Source of the DNA: Nocardia altamirensis NBRC 108246 | GTDB lineage: Bacteria > Actinomycetota > Actinomycetes > Mycobacteriales > Mycobacteriaceae | Direction: 5' to 3' | DNA length: 46,313 nt | NCBI RefSeq assembly: GCF_001612685.1 | Contig: NZ_BDAY01000094.1 | Coordinates: forward strand, 1 to 46,313 | Shown: positions 15,170 through 26,447 of the stretch, in pieces | Numbering within the stretch: the first letter of the stretch is position 1 | Layout: each line of letters starts with the position of its first letter | Notes under the pieces: generated by a model | Seen by the model: the letters and a program-made list of their open reading frames with translations, nothing else | What the model was told of the DNA's origin: nothing | Databases searched by the model: none | Translations under genes and position numbers: made by a program

Positions 15170-18100
15170 ATGTCTGAGATTGCCCGTCGGACGGCCGACG
15201 AGATCAGTTTGTTTCTCACGGAAACGCTAAGCGAATTATTGGACATTGCCACGGACGACGTGGCTGTCGGTGAACCCTTTTCGAGTTTCGGGCTCACCTC
15301 GGCGGTGGCCTTGGTCTTCGTCGGCAAGATTTCGACTTATATCGGTAAACCGCTGCCGCCGGATCTACCGTGGGAATATCCGACCGTGCATGCGCTCGCC
15401 GAGGGCCTCGCCGCGGTGCAGGACAGCACGGAACCCGTGGCGGCGAACGTCGAGCCTGACGTCGAGCTACTCCCTGCGCGGGTCACGACCACGCAGGAAC
15501 CGGTGGCGATCATCGGCATCGGCTGCGCGTACGGCGCGCTGCGCGGGCCGACGCAGCTGTGGGAAACGTTGTGGCACGGACGGGAACTGGTCGGCGAAGC
15601 GCCGCAGGACCGGCACGACTGGCCGCCGTCGGGCGATCAGCCTGCGGAAAAAGAGAAGCGATCATGGTTCGGTTCGTTCCTCGATGACCCGTATGCGTTC
15701 GACGCGAACTACTTCGGCATCGCCGATGGCGAGGCCGCGGCCATGGATCCGCAGCACCGTTTGCTCGCGGAGACCGTCGCGGACGCGTTCGAGGACGCGG
15801 GCGTCCCGGTCGAGCGCCTGGCCGGGACCGCGACCGGCGCCTTCGTCGGCATCACCGCGGGCGACTACGCCCGTGGCATGGGCGATGCCGCGGCGTCGGG
15901 CATGCCGATCGCGGCGGTTACCGGCAACGCCAGCAGCATTGCGGCAAACCGGCTGTCTTATCTCTACGATCTGCGCGGCCCGAGCGTCAGCGTTGACACC
16001 GCGTGCTCGTCGTCGTTGGTGGCGCTGCACCTGGCGCTGCGCAGCCTGCACGACGGCGACTGCGAGATCGCGGTGGTCGGCGGGGTCAATCTGACCCTCG
16101 ATCCCCGGGTCACCGAGGCGCTGGCCGGCGCGGGCATGATGGCCACCGACGGGCGCTGCAAGACCTTCGACGATCGTGCCGACGGCTATGTCCGCGGCGA
16201 GGGCAGCGCAGCAGTGGTGCTGAAGCCGCTTGCCCAAGCGGAAAAGGACGGCGACCGCGTGTACGCGGTGCTGCTCGGATCGGCCGTCAATCAGGACGGT
16301 CGTACCAACGGCCTGACCGCGCCCAGCTATCAGTCGCAGGTCGACGTGCTGCGCCGGGCCTACCGGCGGGCCGGGGTGAAACCCGCTGACGTGCAATACA
16401 TCGAGGCGCACGGCACCGGAACCATCCTCGGCGACGCCATCGAGGCGCGGGCGCTCGGCACCGTCTTCGCCGAGCACCGCGCCGCCGACGACAAGTTCCT
16501 GGTCGGCTCGGCCAAGACGGTCGTCGGTCACCTCGAGGCCGCGGCAGGCCTCACCGGCGTGGTGAAAACCGCGCTCGCGCTGCATCACCGGCAGGTGCCT
16601 GCCAACTTGAACTTCGAATGGCCCAGCCAGCACATCGCTTTCGACGAGTTGCCGTTCGGCGTGCCCACCGAGAACCAGCCGTGGCCGGATCATGCGGGCC
16701 GCAGGTTGGCCGGGGTGAGCTCGTTCGGCTTCGGCGGCACCAATGCGCACGCCGTGCTCACCGGTGTCGCGGGCGCCGCGGTGCCTGCTGCTTCCGCAGC
16801 ACAGGTCGAAAAGCCCTATCTGGTCACGATTTCCGGCCGCAACGAGCAGTCGACGCTGGCGCTGGTCGACAGCTGGGTCGACATGCTCCGCGACGGGTCG
16901 GCGGCGCCGATCGCCGAACTCGCGCAGACCTCCAGCGCGCGCCGAGCCCAGCACCCGTACCGGGTGGCCGTTCCGGCCCGCACGCACGAGGATCTCGCCG
17001 AGCAGCTCACCGCGATCTCCGGCGGCTCGCTGCCGCTCGGCGCGGCGGCGGGCCGGGTGCCCCGCAGCGGTGCAGGCAAGGTGGCGTTCGTCTTCACCGG
17101 ACAGGGCAATCAGTGGGTCGGGATGGGCCGCAAGCTGATTCGGCACCAGCCGATCTTCCGCGACGCGCTGCTCGCGGTGGACAGGGAGCTGCGCATCGCA
17201 CTCGGCTGGTCGACCTTCGCCGTGCTCGACCGCGGCCGCGATGCCGAGGCGCTCGCCGACACCGGCACCGCCCAGCCGGTGCTGTTCGCGCTGCAGGTCG
17301 CCCTCGCGAAGCTGTGGCAGTCCTGGGGCATCGTGCCGTCCGCCGTGGTCGGGCACAGCGTCGGCGAGGTCGCGGCCGCGCATGTCTGCGGCGCGATCGA
17401 CCTGCGCACCGCAGCACAGCTCATCGCGACAAGGGCCAAGGCGACCGCCCGGCTGCGCGACAACGGCTGCATGGCCGTCGTGAACGTGCCTGCCGCGGAA
17501 CTCGAACTGCCGCAACGCGTTTACCTCGCGGGCAGCAACGGCCCGAAATGGACCTTGGTCTCGGGCAACACCGGCGCGGTGGATGCCTTGCTCGCCAAAC
17601 TGGACAGCGAGCAGGTCATGACCCGCCGCCTGCCTGGCCGCTATGCCTTCCATTCGCCGCTGATGCGGGACTGCCTGCCGGAGTTCGCGGCGGACATGCC
17701 GTGCATCCAGCCCGAGGAGGGCAGCATCCCGTTCTACTCGACGGTGACCGGTGGGCGCATCGACGGCGCGCACCTGAACGGCCTCTACTGGACCGACCAG
17801 GTCGTTCGCCCCGTGCTCTTCGCCGAGGCCGTCGGCGCCATGATCGACGCGAACATCAGCTCGTTCGTCGAGGTCGGCCCGCACCCCGCACTCAACGGGA
17901 TGCTGAAAAGCCTGCTGCGCCACCATGATCGCGCCGGTGTCGCGGTGCCGTCGCTGGTCCGCGATGTCGACGACCTCTCGGTGATGCTTGCGGCACTCGG
18001 CGAGCTGCACGTGCGCGGCCACGAGGTGCGCTGGTCCGGTGTCGACACGGTCCAGCGACCGCAGGCGCGGCTGCCGCTGTACCCGTACGACCGCAAGTCG

Positions 18101-18472
18101 TATCGGGTCATCGACGGCGCGCCGCACGTCACCGCCGCGCCGGTGGCGCGCGCGACGACCGAATTGTTCACCGCCGATGTGGATTACGTCGCGCCACGCA
18201 CCGAGTACGAGCAGGTCGTCGCCGAGATGTGGGCGGAGCTGCTCGGTCTGGAGCAGGTCGGCGTTTTCGAGAACTTCTTCCGTATCGGCGGGCATTCGCT
18301 GGCCGCTACTCAGTTCGTCCGCAGACTCCGGGAACTGTTCGAGATCGAGTTCGCTCTCCGGCTCATGCTGCAGGAGCCGACCGTCGCCCAGGTGGCGACG
18401 GTGCTGGAGGCGCTCATGATCGAGCAGGCGGACGCGGCCCTTTTGGAGAGCGCACATGAACTCACCAGCTAG
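15170..18472 (+). CDS. Type I polyketide synthase PKS1: ACP-KS-AT-carrier
   Basis: A 1100-residue modular enzyme. N-terminal ACP (about 5-85) with phosphopantetheine Ser44 in FGLTSAVAL. KS (about 110-530) with the full triad C279 (DTACSSS), H414 (EAHGTGT) and H454 (VVGHLEAAAG). AT (about 640-930) with S730 (GHSVGE) and the YAFHSP motif at 825-830, which points to malonyl-CoA rather than methylmalonyl-CoA (YASH). C-terminal carrier (about 1010-1090), Ser1043 in the PCP-like FFRIGGHSL. There is no KR, DH or ER, so the extension product would stay a beta-ketone unless reduced in trans. An ACP in front of the KS is the typical docking point for a fatty acyl-AMP ligase, and one is encoded downstream. 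Overlaps NRPS1 by 17 bases. Confidence 0.93.
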   Translation: MSEIARRTADEISLFLTETLSELLDIATDDVAVGEPFSSFGLTSAVALVFVGKISTYIGKPLPPDLPWEYPTVHALAEGLAAVQDSTEPVAANVEPDVELLPARVTTTQEPVAIIGIGCAYGALRGPTQLWETLWHGRELVGEAPQDRHDWPPSGDQPAEKEKRSWFGSFLDDPYAFDANYFGIADGEAAAMDPQHRLLAETVADAFEDAGVPVERLAGTATGAFVGITAGDYARGMGDAAASGMPIAAVTGNASSIAANRLSYLYDLRGPSVSVDTACSSSLVALHLALRSLHDGDCEIAVVGGVNLTLDPRVTEALAGAGMMATDGRCKTFDDRADGYVRGEGSAAVVLKPLAQAEKDGDRVYAVLLGSAVNQDGRTNGLTAPSYQSQVDVLRRAYRRAGVKPADVQYIEAHGTGTILGDAIEARALGTVFAEHRAADDKFLVGSAKTVVGHLEAAAGLTGVVKTALALHHRQVPANLNFEWPSQHIAFDELPFGVPTENQPWPDHAGRRLAGVSSFGFGGTNAHAVLTGVAGAAVPAASAAQVEKPYLVTISGRNEQSTLALVDSWVDMLRDGSAAPIAELAQTSSARRAQHPYRVAVPARTHEDLAEQLTAISGGSLPLGAAAGRVPRSGAGKVAFVFTGQGNQWVGMGRKLIRHQPIFRDALLAVDRELRIALGWSTFAVLDRGRDAEALADTGTAQPVLFALQVALAKLWQSWGIVPSAVVGHSVGEVAAAHVCGAIDLRTAAQLIATRAKATARLRDNGCMAVVNVPAAELELPQRVYLAGSNGPKWTLVSGNTGAVDALLAKLDSEQVMTRRLPGRYAFHSPLMRDCLPEFAADMPCIQPEEGSIPFYSTVTGGRIDGAHLNGLYWTDQVVRPVLFAEAVGAMIDANISSFVEVGPHPALNGMLKSLLRHHDRAGVAVPSLVRDVDDLSVMLAALGELHVRGHEVRWSGVDTVQRPQARLPLYPYDRKSYRVIDGAPHVTAAPVARATTELFTADVDYVAPRTEYEQVVAEMWAELLGLEQVGVFENFFRIGGHSLAATQFVRRLRELFEIEFALRLMLQEPTVAQVATVLEALMIEQADAALLESAHELTS

Positions 18473-21400
18473 CAGTCTTGCCCTGGCACGGCTGCGGGAA
18501 CGCAGGGCCGCCGGGATCTCCACGACGACGGTGCCGCTGCGTGAAGGCGCGGGGCCGTTCCCGACGACGCTCGCCCAGCGCGGCATCTGGCTGCACGAGC
18601 AATTGGCCGATCGCGCCGCGATTTACCATGTGCCGCTCGGCATCCGGATCACCGGTCCGCTCGATCAGGCGGCATTGCGGATGGCGGCCGACGCGGTCAC
18701 CACGCAGCAGCACGCGCTGCGCACGGTCTTCGCCGAAACGCCGGAGGGGCTGCGGGCCGAGGTCGTCGAGACCGGCGGCGCCGACTGGCAGACACCGGAT
18801 TTGCGCCTGGTGCCGGCGAAGGCACGGGCCGGCGCGGTCGATCAGCTGCTCGAATCGCTGGCGACGGCGCCGTTCGACCTGGCGGAACGGCCGCCGGTGC
18901 GATGGACGCTGATCCGGCTCGCCGAGCAGGAATGGATCCTTGCGGTCGTCGCGCACCACCTGGTGCTGGACGGACTGTCGATCGCGCTGCTCTTCGATCA
19001 GCTGTGGGCGGCGTACGGCGCTGTCCGCAGCGGCGAGGAGTCGTTGCTGCCGGTGCCGCCACGGCAATACGCGGACTACGCGGTGTGGAGCGCCGAACAC
19101 GGTGCTCCCGCAACGCAGGCGGTCGCGGTCGAGCGGCGGGCGGCGCTGCTGCGCGGTGCGCCGCCGCTGGATCTGGCGATCGGCAGGCGCCCGCGCCGGG
19201 TCGGCAACAACGGCGCCCGCGTCGAGAGCGCGTTCCCACGCGAGCTGTCCGAGGCGGTCCGAGCGAGCGCGGCGGCCAACGGTATTCCGCCGTTCGTCTT
19301 CCTCTTGGCTTGCTACGAGCTGACTTTGGCGCACCGCTCCGGGCAGCACGATTTCTGCATCGGCATTCCGATGGCGGCCAGGCCATACGGCGAGCTGGCC
19401 AAGACCATCGGGCACTTCGTGAACACGGTGCCGGTGCGCGCGGATCTCGCGGCCGGCCAGACGTTCCTCGAGCTGCTGCACAAGACCCGCGACACTGCGA
19501 TGGCCGCCTACGACGACGAGACCGTCCCGTTCGAGCGCGTGGTCGAGGCCATCGGCGGACCGTGGAACCCGGCCTACAGCCCGGTATTCCAGACCCTGTT
19601 CGTGCAGCAGGTGCTCGAGCGCCCCGACCTGAGCCGGTGGGGCTTGACCGTCGACTGGCAGACCATCGACACCGGCACCACGCTCTACGACCTGGTCATG
19701 CATGTCGCGGAGACGGGCGGCGAGCTCGTCTGCCACCTGACCTACAACACGGCACTGCTCGATGCGACCGCCGCCGCTGATCTGGCGGACGACTTCCGCA
19801 CGGTCGCGGCGGCCGCGGCCGCGGCGCCGACGACCAAGGTGGACGAATTGCTGTCCGCCCTCCCCGTGCGCGAATACGTCGTGGACAGTGCGGGTTTCGA
19901 CGAGGACGCGGCCGAGCCGGACGAGGTCGCCTACGAGGCGCCCATCGGCGACCGGGAGCTCCGTCTGGCCGCACTGTGGGCAACGGCGTTGGAGCGTACC
20001 GAGATCGGCCGCAACGACGACTTCTTCCTCCTCGGCGGCACCTCGCTGGCGGCGACCAGGGTGATCTCACAGATCATGGACGAGTTCGGCGTCAGCATCT
20101 CGCTGCGCGAGCTGTTCGAGAGCCCGACCATCGTGACGGCCGCGCGGCTGATCGAAGCCGCTGCCACGGAGCAGGATTCGCTGCCACCGTTGCAAGCGTT
20201 GCCGCGCACCGACGGCGAGCTGCTCGCGGTGTCCTATGCGCAGGAACGACTCTGGTTCCTGGAGACCCTCGATCCCGGCAACGCGACCTACATCATGCCC
20301 GGCGGTCTCCGGCTGCACGGCGAGCTCGACGTCGCCGCGCTGGAATACGCACTGGCGCAGGTCGAGCAGCGGCACGAGGTGCTGCGCAGCGTGTACCGGA
20401 CCACCGAGGACGGGCAGCTGCGTCAGGTCATCCGGTCCTATGCGGCACGGCCGCTAGAGGTCACCGACCTCAGCGCGGTGCCCGCCGACCAGCGCGGCGC
20501 GGCCGAGGAAGAGTTGGCGGCGAGCGTGTACCGCGCGCCGTTCGACCTCGCCGAGGGCCCGGTGTGGCGGTATCACCTGATCAGGTCGGGGCCGAACGAC
20601 TACCTGCTCGCGCTCGCGCTGCATCACATCGTGTGCGATGGTTGGTCCGTTGCGGTACTGAGCCAAGAGATTTCGGCGCACTACCGGGCCCGCATCGCCG
20701 GTGTGGCTGCCTCGCTGCCGCCACTGGCCGTGCAGTACGCGGACTACGCGGGCTGGCAACGCGGCAATGCCGCCGGGCTCGACGGGCAGCTGAACTTCTG
20801 GCGCACCGAGCTCGCGGATCCGACGGTCACCGAAATCCCCGGCGACCGGCCACGTCCCGCCCGCCGCACCTCGCGGGGCGCGGTGGTGCGACGCGCGGTC
20901 GACCCGCAGGTGATGACCGAGGTGCGTGCCCTCGCGGCGCGCAGCGGCGTCACCACCTTCGCGGTGTTGCTCGCCGCCTTCTACACGATGCTGAATCGGT
21001 ATACGCGCCAACAGGATCTGATCGTCGCCTCGCCGATCGCGGGCCGCACCCGCTCGGCCATCGAGCCGCTGGTCGGCTGCTTCTTGAACACCATGGCCCT
21101 GCGCACCGAGGTCGACACCGAGGAGACCTTCACCGATCTGGTGGCCAAGGTCGGGCAGACGGTGCTTTCGGCACACGCCAACCAGGACTGCCCGTTCGAG
21201 AAGGTCATCGAGGCGCTGGTGCCGACCAGGGACATGAGCCGCACTCCGCTGGCCCAGGTCATGTTCAACTACCTGAACACGCCCCCGCCGTCGCTGGATA
21301 TGGCAGGCCTCGACGTCGAATTGGTGGACGCGCCGCGGACGACGGCGAAGATGGACTTCGACCTCACCGTCGACGAGACCGACGGCCCGACCAAGTTGAC

Positions 21401-23471
21401 CCTGGAATACAGCGCCGACCTCTACGACGAGCCGACAGCGGCGCGGGCGCTTCGGCATTACGCGGGCGCGCTGGCCAGCATCGTGGCGAACCCGGACCAG
21501 CTCGTCGGCGCGGTGCGCCTGGAGGACCCGGAAGAGCGTGCGGCGCAGCCACAGTGGGCGCTGCCGGGCTATCCGGTGGTGCCGCTGGCGGAGTCGGGTG
21601 AGCGATTGATCGACCGGCTCGACGCCGTGATCGAACTGCGTAGCAGCGCACCGGCATTGCGCACCGGCGACCGGACGACGAGCTTCGCCGAGCTCGACCT
21701 GTTGACCACCGTCATCGCCAAGCAGCTGATCGGTGCAGGCCTGGACGGCAGCCGGGTCGCGCTGCTCTACGAGCACACCCCGGAGAGCTTCGTCGCGGTG
21801 TGGGCGGCGTTGCGCGCCGGTGTCGCCTACGTCCCGCTCGACCCGAGGGCACCGCAGGCGCGGCTGCTCGAAATCCTGGCGGAAGCCGATGTGTCTGCGC
21901 TGCTGTGCGATCCGTCGCTGGCGGAGCTGGCCCGTTCGATCGCGGGTGGCGCGCACGTCTTCACCGTGGCCGGGCGCCACGACCACCCGGACCCCGCGCT
22001 GAGCACGGTGCCGACCAACGATCTGTCCACCTGGTCGAAATCCCATATCAGCTCGGACGATTTCGCCTACATCCTGCACACCTCGGGCTCGACCGGCAGG
22101 CCGAAGGGCGTGGCACAGAGCCGAGGCAATGCGCTGGCGCACGCGGTGACCTACGCGCGGCGGCTGCGCATGGGCCCCGACGACGTCGTCGCGGCGCCTG
22201 CCCGCTACACCTTCGACGCGGGCGTGCTGAACTCGTTCGGCGCCGCCGTCGCCGGTGCCGAACTCTATGTGCTCGACCCGCACCTGTTCGGGCCCGCCGA
22301 GTTGCGCGCGGAGATCGAGCGTGCGGGTGTGACCGTGTTGCACTGCACGCCAACGGTGTTCCGCTATCTGCTCAGCGACACCGACGGCCCGTGGGTGCCC
22401 GCGGCGCTGCGGCTGATCGCGCTCGGCGGCGAGGAAGTGGTGCGCGGTGACGTCGCCGACTTCGGCAAGCACTTCGCGCCGGGCTGCGCGTTGGTGAGCC
22501 TCTACGGCCCGTCCGAATGCTCGGTGGCGTTGCAGCACATCGTCACTCCCGAAGACGCGGACCGTGCAGGTGTACCCATCGGGTATCCGGTCGAAGGTGT
22601 CGACGTCGAGCTCATCGACGGAGTCGGCCGTCCCACCGAGGTTTACGGTGAGCTCGCGCTGCGCAGCCAGTACGTCGCGCTCGGCTACTGGCACCGCCCC
22701 GAACTCACCGAGAAGGTGTTCGGCACCGGTCCGGACGGCGTTCCGCAGTACCGGACCGGCGATCTCGCGCGGCGGCTGCCCGACGGGCGGCTGGTCTTCG
22801 TCGGCCGCAAGGACCGGCAGGTCAAGATCCGCGGCCACCGGGTGGAGCCGGGGGAGGCGGAGACCTTCCTGCGCGCGCACCCGACCGTCGGTGAGGCCGC
22901 CGTCGTGCTCGATGCCGAGGCCGAGGTGCCGAGGCTGGTCGCCTATGTGACCCAGGACGGCCCGTTGGAGCCGGACTACCTGGAGCTGTCGGCCTTCTTG
23001 CGTACTCGCTTGCCCGACTACATGATTCCGTCGGCCTACATGGTGCTCGACACCCTGCCGCGCGGCCTCACCGGCAAGCTCGACCGCGCGAAGCTGCCGA
23101 AGATCGCCCCGGCCGCGCCGCCGGTGTTCACGCCGCCCGCCACCGACATGGAACGCCTCGTCGCCGAGGTGTGGGCCGAGGTGCTCGACCGGGAAATCGG
23201 ACTCGGGCAGAACTTCTTCGATCTCGGCGGGCACTCGCTCGCGGTGGCCAGGGTGCGCGGTCTGCTCGAACGCAGGCTCGGCGTGCCGCTGGCGATGACG
23301 GATCTGTTCGCCGCGCCGACGGTCGACGGCCTCGCCAAGGCGTTGGAAGGCCGGACCGCGCCGCAGGAGGACGTGGATCGCGGTCAGGACCGCCGAGCGG
23401 CCGCGGCGCGGCGTCGCGCCCACCGCCAGGCGACCGGGACCGTGCCGGACAGTGTGGGGAGCCAGCGATGA
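18456..23471 (+). CDS. Nonribosomal peptide synthetase NRPS1: C-PCP-C-A-PCP
   Basis: A 1671-residue enzyme. C1 (about 30-470) with intact HHxxxDG, catalytic H168 (HHLVLDG). PCP1 (about 495-572) with Ser530 in FFLLGGTSLAA. C2 (about 590-1035) with H724 (HHIVCDG). A domain (about 1045-1545) with A3 LHTSGSTGRPKGV near 1207, A4/A5 region FDAGVL...YGPSE, and the catalytic Lys in TGKLD. PCP2 (about 1560-1632) Ser1594 in FFDLGGHSL. C1 is followed directly by PCP1 without an A domain, so the first module cannot load itself. By alignment to GrsA I read the A-domain specificity code as D-A-L-H-I-L-L-V-A-K; I do not recognise it, though Asp at position one means an alpha-amino acid, and the pocket is mostly hydrophobic. 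Ends in an Arg/Ala-rich tail, perhaps a docking element; its stop overlaps the PKS2 start. Confidence 0.93.
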   Translation: MNSPASSLALARLRERRAAGISTTTVPLREGAGPFPTTLAQRGIWLHEQLADRAAIYHVPLGIRITGPLDQAALRMAADAVTTQQHALRTVFAETPEGLRAEVVETGGADWQTPDLRLVPAKARAGAVDQLLESLATAPFDLAERPPVRWTLIRLAEQEWILAVVAHHLVLDGLSIALLFDQLWAAYGAVRSGEESLLPVPPRQYADYAVWSAEHGAPATQAVAVERRAALLRGAPPLDLAIGRRPRRVGNNGARVESAFPRELSEAVRASAAANGIPPFVFLLACYELTLAHRSGQHDFCIGIPMAARPYGELAKTIGHFVNTVPVRADLAAGQTFLELLHKTRDTAMAAYDDETVPFERVVEAIGGPWNPAYSPVFQTLFVQQVLERPDLSRWGLTVDWQTIDTGTTLYDLVMHVAETGGELVCHLTYNTALLDATAAADLADDFRTVAAAAAAAPTTKVDELLSALPVREYVVDSAGFDEDAAEPDEVAYEAPIGDRELRLAALWATALERTEIGRNDDFFLLGGTSLAATRVISQIMDEFGVSISLRELFESPTIVTAARLIEAAATEQDSLPPLQALPRTDGELLAVSYAQERLWFLETLDPGNATYIMPGGLRLHGELDVAALEYALAQVEQRHEVLRSVYRTTEDGQLRQVIRSYAARPLEVTDLSAVPADQRGAAEEELAASVYRAPFDLAEGPVWRYHLIRSGPNDYLLALALHHIVCDGWSVAVLSQEISAHYRARIAGVAASLPPLAVQYADYAGWQRGNAAGLDGQLNFWRTELADPTVTEIPGDRPRPARRTSRGAVVRRAVDPQVMTEVRALAARSGVTTFAVLLAAFYTMLNRYTRQQDLIVASPIAGRTRSAIEPLVGCFLNTMALRTEVDTEETFTDLVAKVGQTVLSAHANQDCPFEKVIEALVPTRDMSRTPLAQVMFNYLNTPPPSLDMAGLDVELVDAPRTTAKMDFDLTVDETDGPTKLTLEYSADLYDEPTAARALRHYAGALASIVANPDQLVGAVRLEDPEERAAQPQWALPGYPVVPLAESGERLIDRLDAVIELRSSAPALRTGDRTTSFAELDLLTTVIAKQLIGAGLDGSRVALLYEHTPESFVAVWAALRAGVAYVPLDPRAPQARLLEILAEADVSALLCDPSLAELARSIAGGAHVFTVAGRHDHPDPALSTVPTNDLSTWSKSHISSDDFAYILHTSGSTGRPKGVAQSRGNALAHAVTYARRLRMGPDDVVAAPARYTFDAGVLNSFGAAVAGAELYVLDPHLFGPAELRAEIERAGVTVLHCTPTVFRYLLSDTDGPWVPAALRLIALGGEEVVRGDVADFGKHFAPGCALVSLYGPSECSVALQHIVTPEDADRAGVPIGYPVEGVDVELIDGVGRPTEVYGELALRSQYVALGYWHRPELTEKVFGTGPDGVPQYRTGDLARRLPDGRLVFVGRKDRQVKIRGHRVEPGEAETFLRAHPTVGEAAVVLDAEAEVPRLVAYVTQDGPLEPDYLELSAFLRTRLPDYMIPSAYMVLDTLPRGLTGKLDRAKLPKIAPAAPPVFTPPATDMERLVAEVWAEVLDREIGLGQNFFDLGGHSLAVARVRGLLERRLGVPLAMTDLFAAPTVDGLAKALEGRTAPQEDVDRGQDRRAAAARRRAHRQATGTVPDSVGSQR

Positions 23472-26447
23472 CGCACGACGACAACGACTTCCGGGTCGCG
23501 GTGATCGGCATGGCCTGCCGCTTCCCCGACGCCAGCACGATCGAGGACTACTGGCGCAACCTGTGCGAAGGCCGGGAATCGATCCGGCCACTCGCGCAGG
23601 AAGCCATGCCCGCCGACCCGCCTGCCGGCTATGTGCACGCCGGTGCGCTGCTGTCGGACGCGGACCAGTTCGACGCGGAGTTCTTCGAGATGACACCGCG
23701 CGAGGTGCAACTCACCGACCCGCAGCACCGGCTGTTCACGCTGTGCGCGTGGGAGGCGCTCGAGGACGCGGGCCACATCGCGGCCGAGAACCCGACGCCG
23801 GTCGGTGTTTTCGCGGGCGCGGGCATCAGCACCTACCTGCTGCGCAATCTGGTCGGGCACGCGAGCCTGTTCCAGTCGCCCAGCTCGCAGCTGCATGCCT
23901 TGCACGGCAACGCCTCCGACTACATGGCCACCAAGGTGTCCTACAAGCTGAACCTGACCGGGCCGAGCGTCGCGGTGCAGACCGCATGCTCCACCTCGCT
24001 GGTCGCCGTGCACCAGGCGGCGCAGGCACTGCTGGACTTCCACTGCGATGTCGCGATCGCGGGCGGCGCCAGCGTGCAGTTGCCGCACGAGGCAGGCTAC
24101 ATCTACGAGGAGGGGTCGATCCTCTCACCGGACGGCCATTGCCGTGCGTTCGACGCTGAGGCCGGTGGCACCGTATTCGGTTCGGGTGTCGGCGTTGTCG
24201 TGCTCAAGCGCCTCACCGACGCGCTCGCCGATCGCGATCGCATCCACGCGGTGATCCTCGGCTCCGCGGTGAACAACGACGGCGCCAACAAGATCGGCTA
24301 CACCGCGCCGGGCATCGCGGGCCAGCGCGCGGTGATCCGGGAAGCCTTGTCGGCGGCAGGAATCGGCGCCGACACCATCGGCTACGTCGAAGCGCACGGC
24401 ACCGGAACCAAACTCGGCGACCCCATCGAGGTCGCGGCGTTGAGCGCGGCCTACCGGGAGCACACCGACGCGAACCAGTACTGCGCGCTCGGCTCGGTGA
24501 AATCCAATGTCGGCCACCTGAATTCCGCAGGCGGTGTCGCAGGGTTCATCAAGGCCGTGCTCGCTGTGCGGGACGGCCAGATTCCGGCGAGCCTGCACTA
24601 CTCGCGTCCGAATCCCGAAATCGACTTCGCCACCAGCCCGTTCTTCGTCAACACCGAGCTGCGGACGTGGCCGGACGAGGTACGCAGGGCCGGCGTGAGC
24701 GCCTTCGGCATCGGCGGGACCAACGCCCATGTGATCGTGCAGCAACCGCCGACGGCAGCGCCCGTCCCTGCGTCGTCGGGGCCGCGTGCGCTGGTGATCT
24801 CGGGCCGAACGGCGGCGGACGCCGACCGGGCGGTGGCTGGGCTCGCCACCTACCTCGACGGCGCCGACGTCGAATTGTCCGCGGTCGCACACACGTTGGT
24901 GCACGGCCGCCGCACCTTCCCGCACCGCAGGATGGTCGTCGCGAGCAGCATCGCGGCAGCCGCAGCCGCTCTCGCCAAGCCCGCCGCAGGGGAGGCCGCC
25001 CCGGCACCCGCGCTCGCGTGGCTGTTCCCCGGCCAGGGCGTCGCGCTCGGCGCGGACGTCCTCGAGCTCGCCGCCGAGGTCCGGCCGTTCGGCGACCTGT
25101 TCCGCACCTGCGCGGACATCCTGCGCGAGCGTGCCGACTTCGACCTCGAAGCCGCTGTGCGCACCGCGGAAGGCACCGAACAGACCCAGGTCGCCTTGTT
25201 CGCGGTCGAGTACGCGCTGGCCGGGATGTGGCGCGAGTTCGGCGTCGCACCGCGAGAACTGCTCGGCCACAGCCTCGGTGAGCTCGTCTGCGCCACCATC
25301 GCTGGCGTTTTCGAGCTGGCCGACGCGCTGCTGCTGGTGGTCGAGCGCGGCCGGATCATGGCCGCCGCGCCGCCCGGTGGGATGCTCGCGATCTCCAAGG
25401 GCGCGGACGCCATCGCGACCCGGTTGCCCGACGACGTGTGGCTCGCCGCCGACAACTCCGCGAACCGCTGCGTGGTCGCGGGCGCACCGTCGGCGCTGTT
25501 CGCCTTGGCCGGTGCGCTGTCCGAGGACGGTGTGGCCAGCTCGCTGCTGCCCGTCGGGCACGCGTTCCACACCCCGCTGATGGACGAGGCCGCGGCGCGC
25601 TTCGCGGAGCTGGTGCGCAAGGTGGCGCGCAAAGCTCCGGAGATGCCGTTCTGGTCGAACGTCACCGGCGCGCCGATCAGCGCCGAGCAGGCGGTCGATC
25701 CCGCGTACTGGGCCAGGCAGATGACCAGCACGGTGCGTTTCCGCGAGGCCACCGAAGGGCTGGTCGCCCGGAATCCGGGGATCGTCGCGCTGGAGGTGGG
25801 GCCGGGCAAGTCACTGGTCTCGTTCCTACGCACCGCGGATCGTGGTGCGGCGACGGTCGGCACCCTCGGCGCAGGGCTCGGCGCGGGTTCGCCCGACACC
25901 GAGATCGTTACGGCGGCAGGCAAACTCTGGTTGTCGGGTGTCCCTGTTGATTTCGATGCTATCTACGGCGGCGAGCAGCCGACGAAGGTCGGCCTGCCCA
26001 CGTATCCCTTTGCGCTGAAGCGTTACTGGGTGGATCCGCCCGAGTACGTGCCTGCACCGACGCGGACCGCCGACCCGGTCCAGCCGCAGCGCGTTGCCGC
26101 GGCGCCGGTCGACACCGCGGCGGCGGCCGAGGAGGACGATTTCGTCGCTTCGGTGCGGCGCAGGGTGGTCGCGGTGTGGAGCGCGGCGCTCGGCATCGAG
26201 GAGGTCGGCAACGACGCGAACTTCTTCGAACTCGGCGGCGATTCGCTGCTCGCGGTGCACGTGGCGACGCAGCTGCGCGCCATCTTCCCGTTGGAACTCG
26301 CACTCGGCGAGCTGTTCGTCAGCCCGACCGTCGCGGGGATGGCCGAGACCATCGCCGCGCATCTCATCCAGCGGTTGGACGAATTGTCCGACAGCGAGGT
26401 CGAACTCCTGCTCAACCAGCCGGGGGCGGCCGAAGAACGGAGCAACA

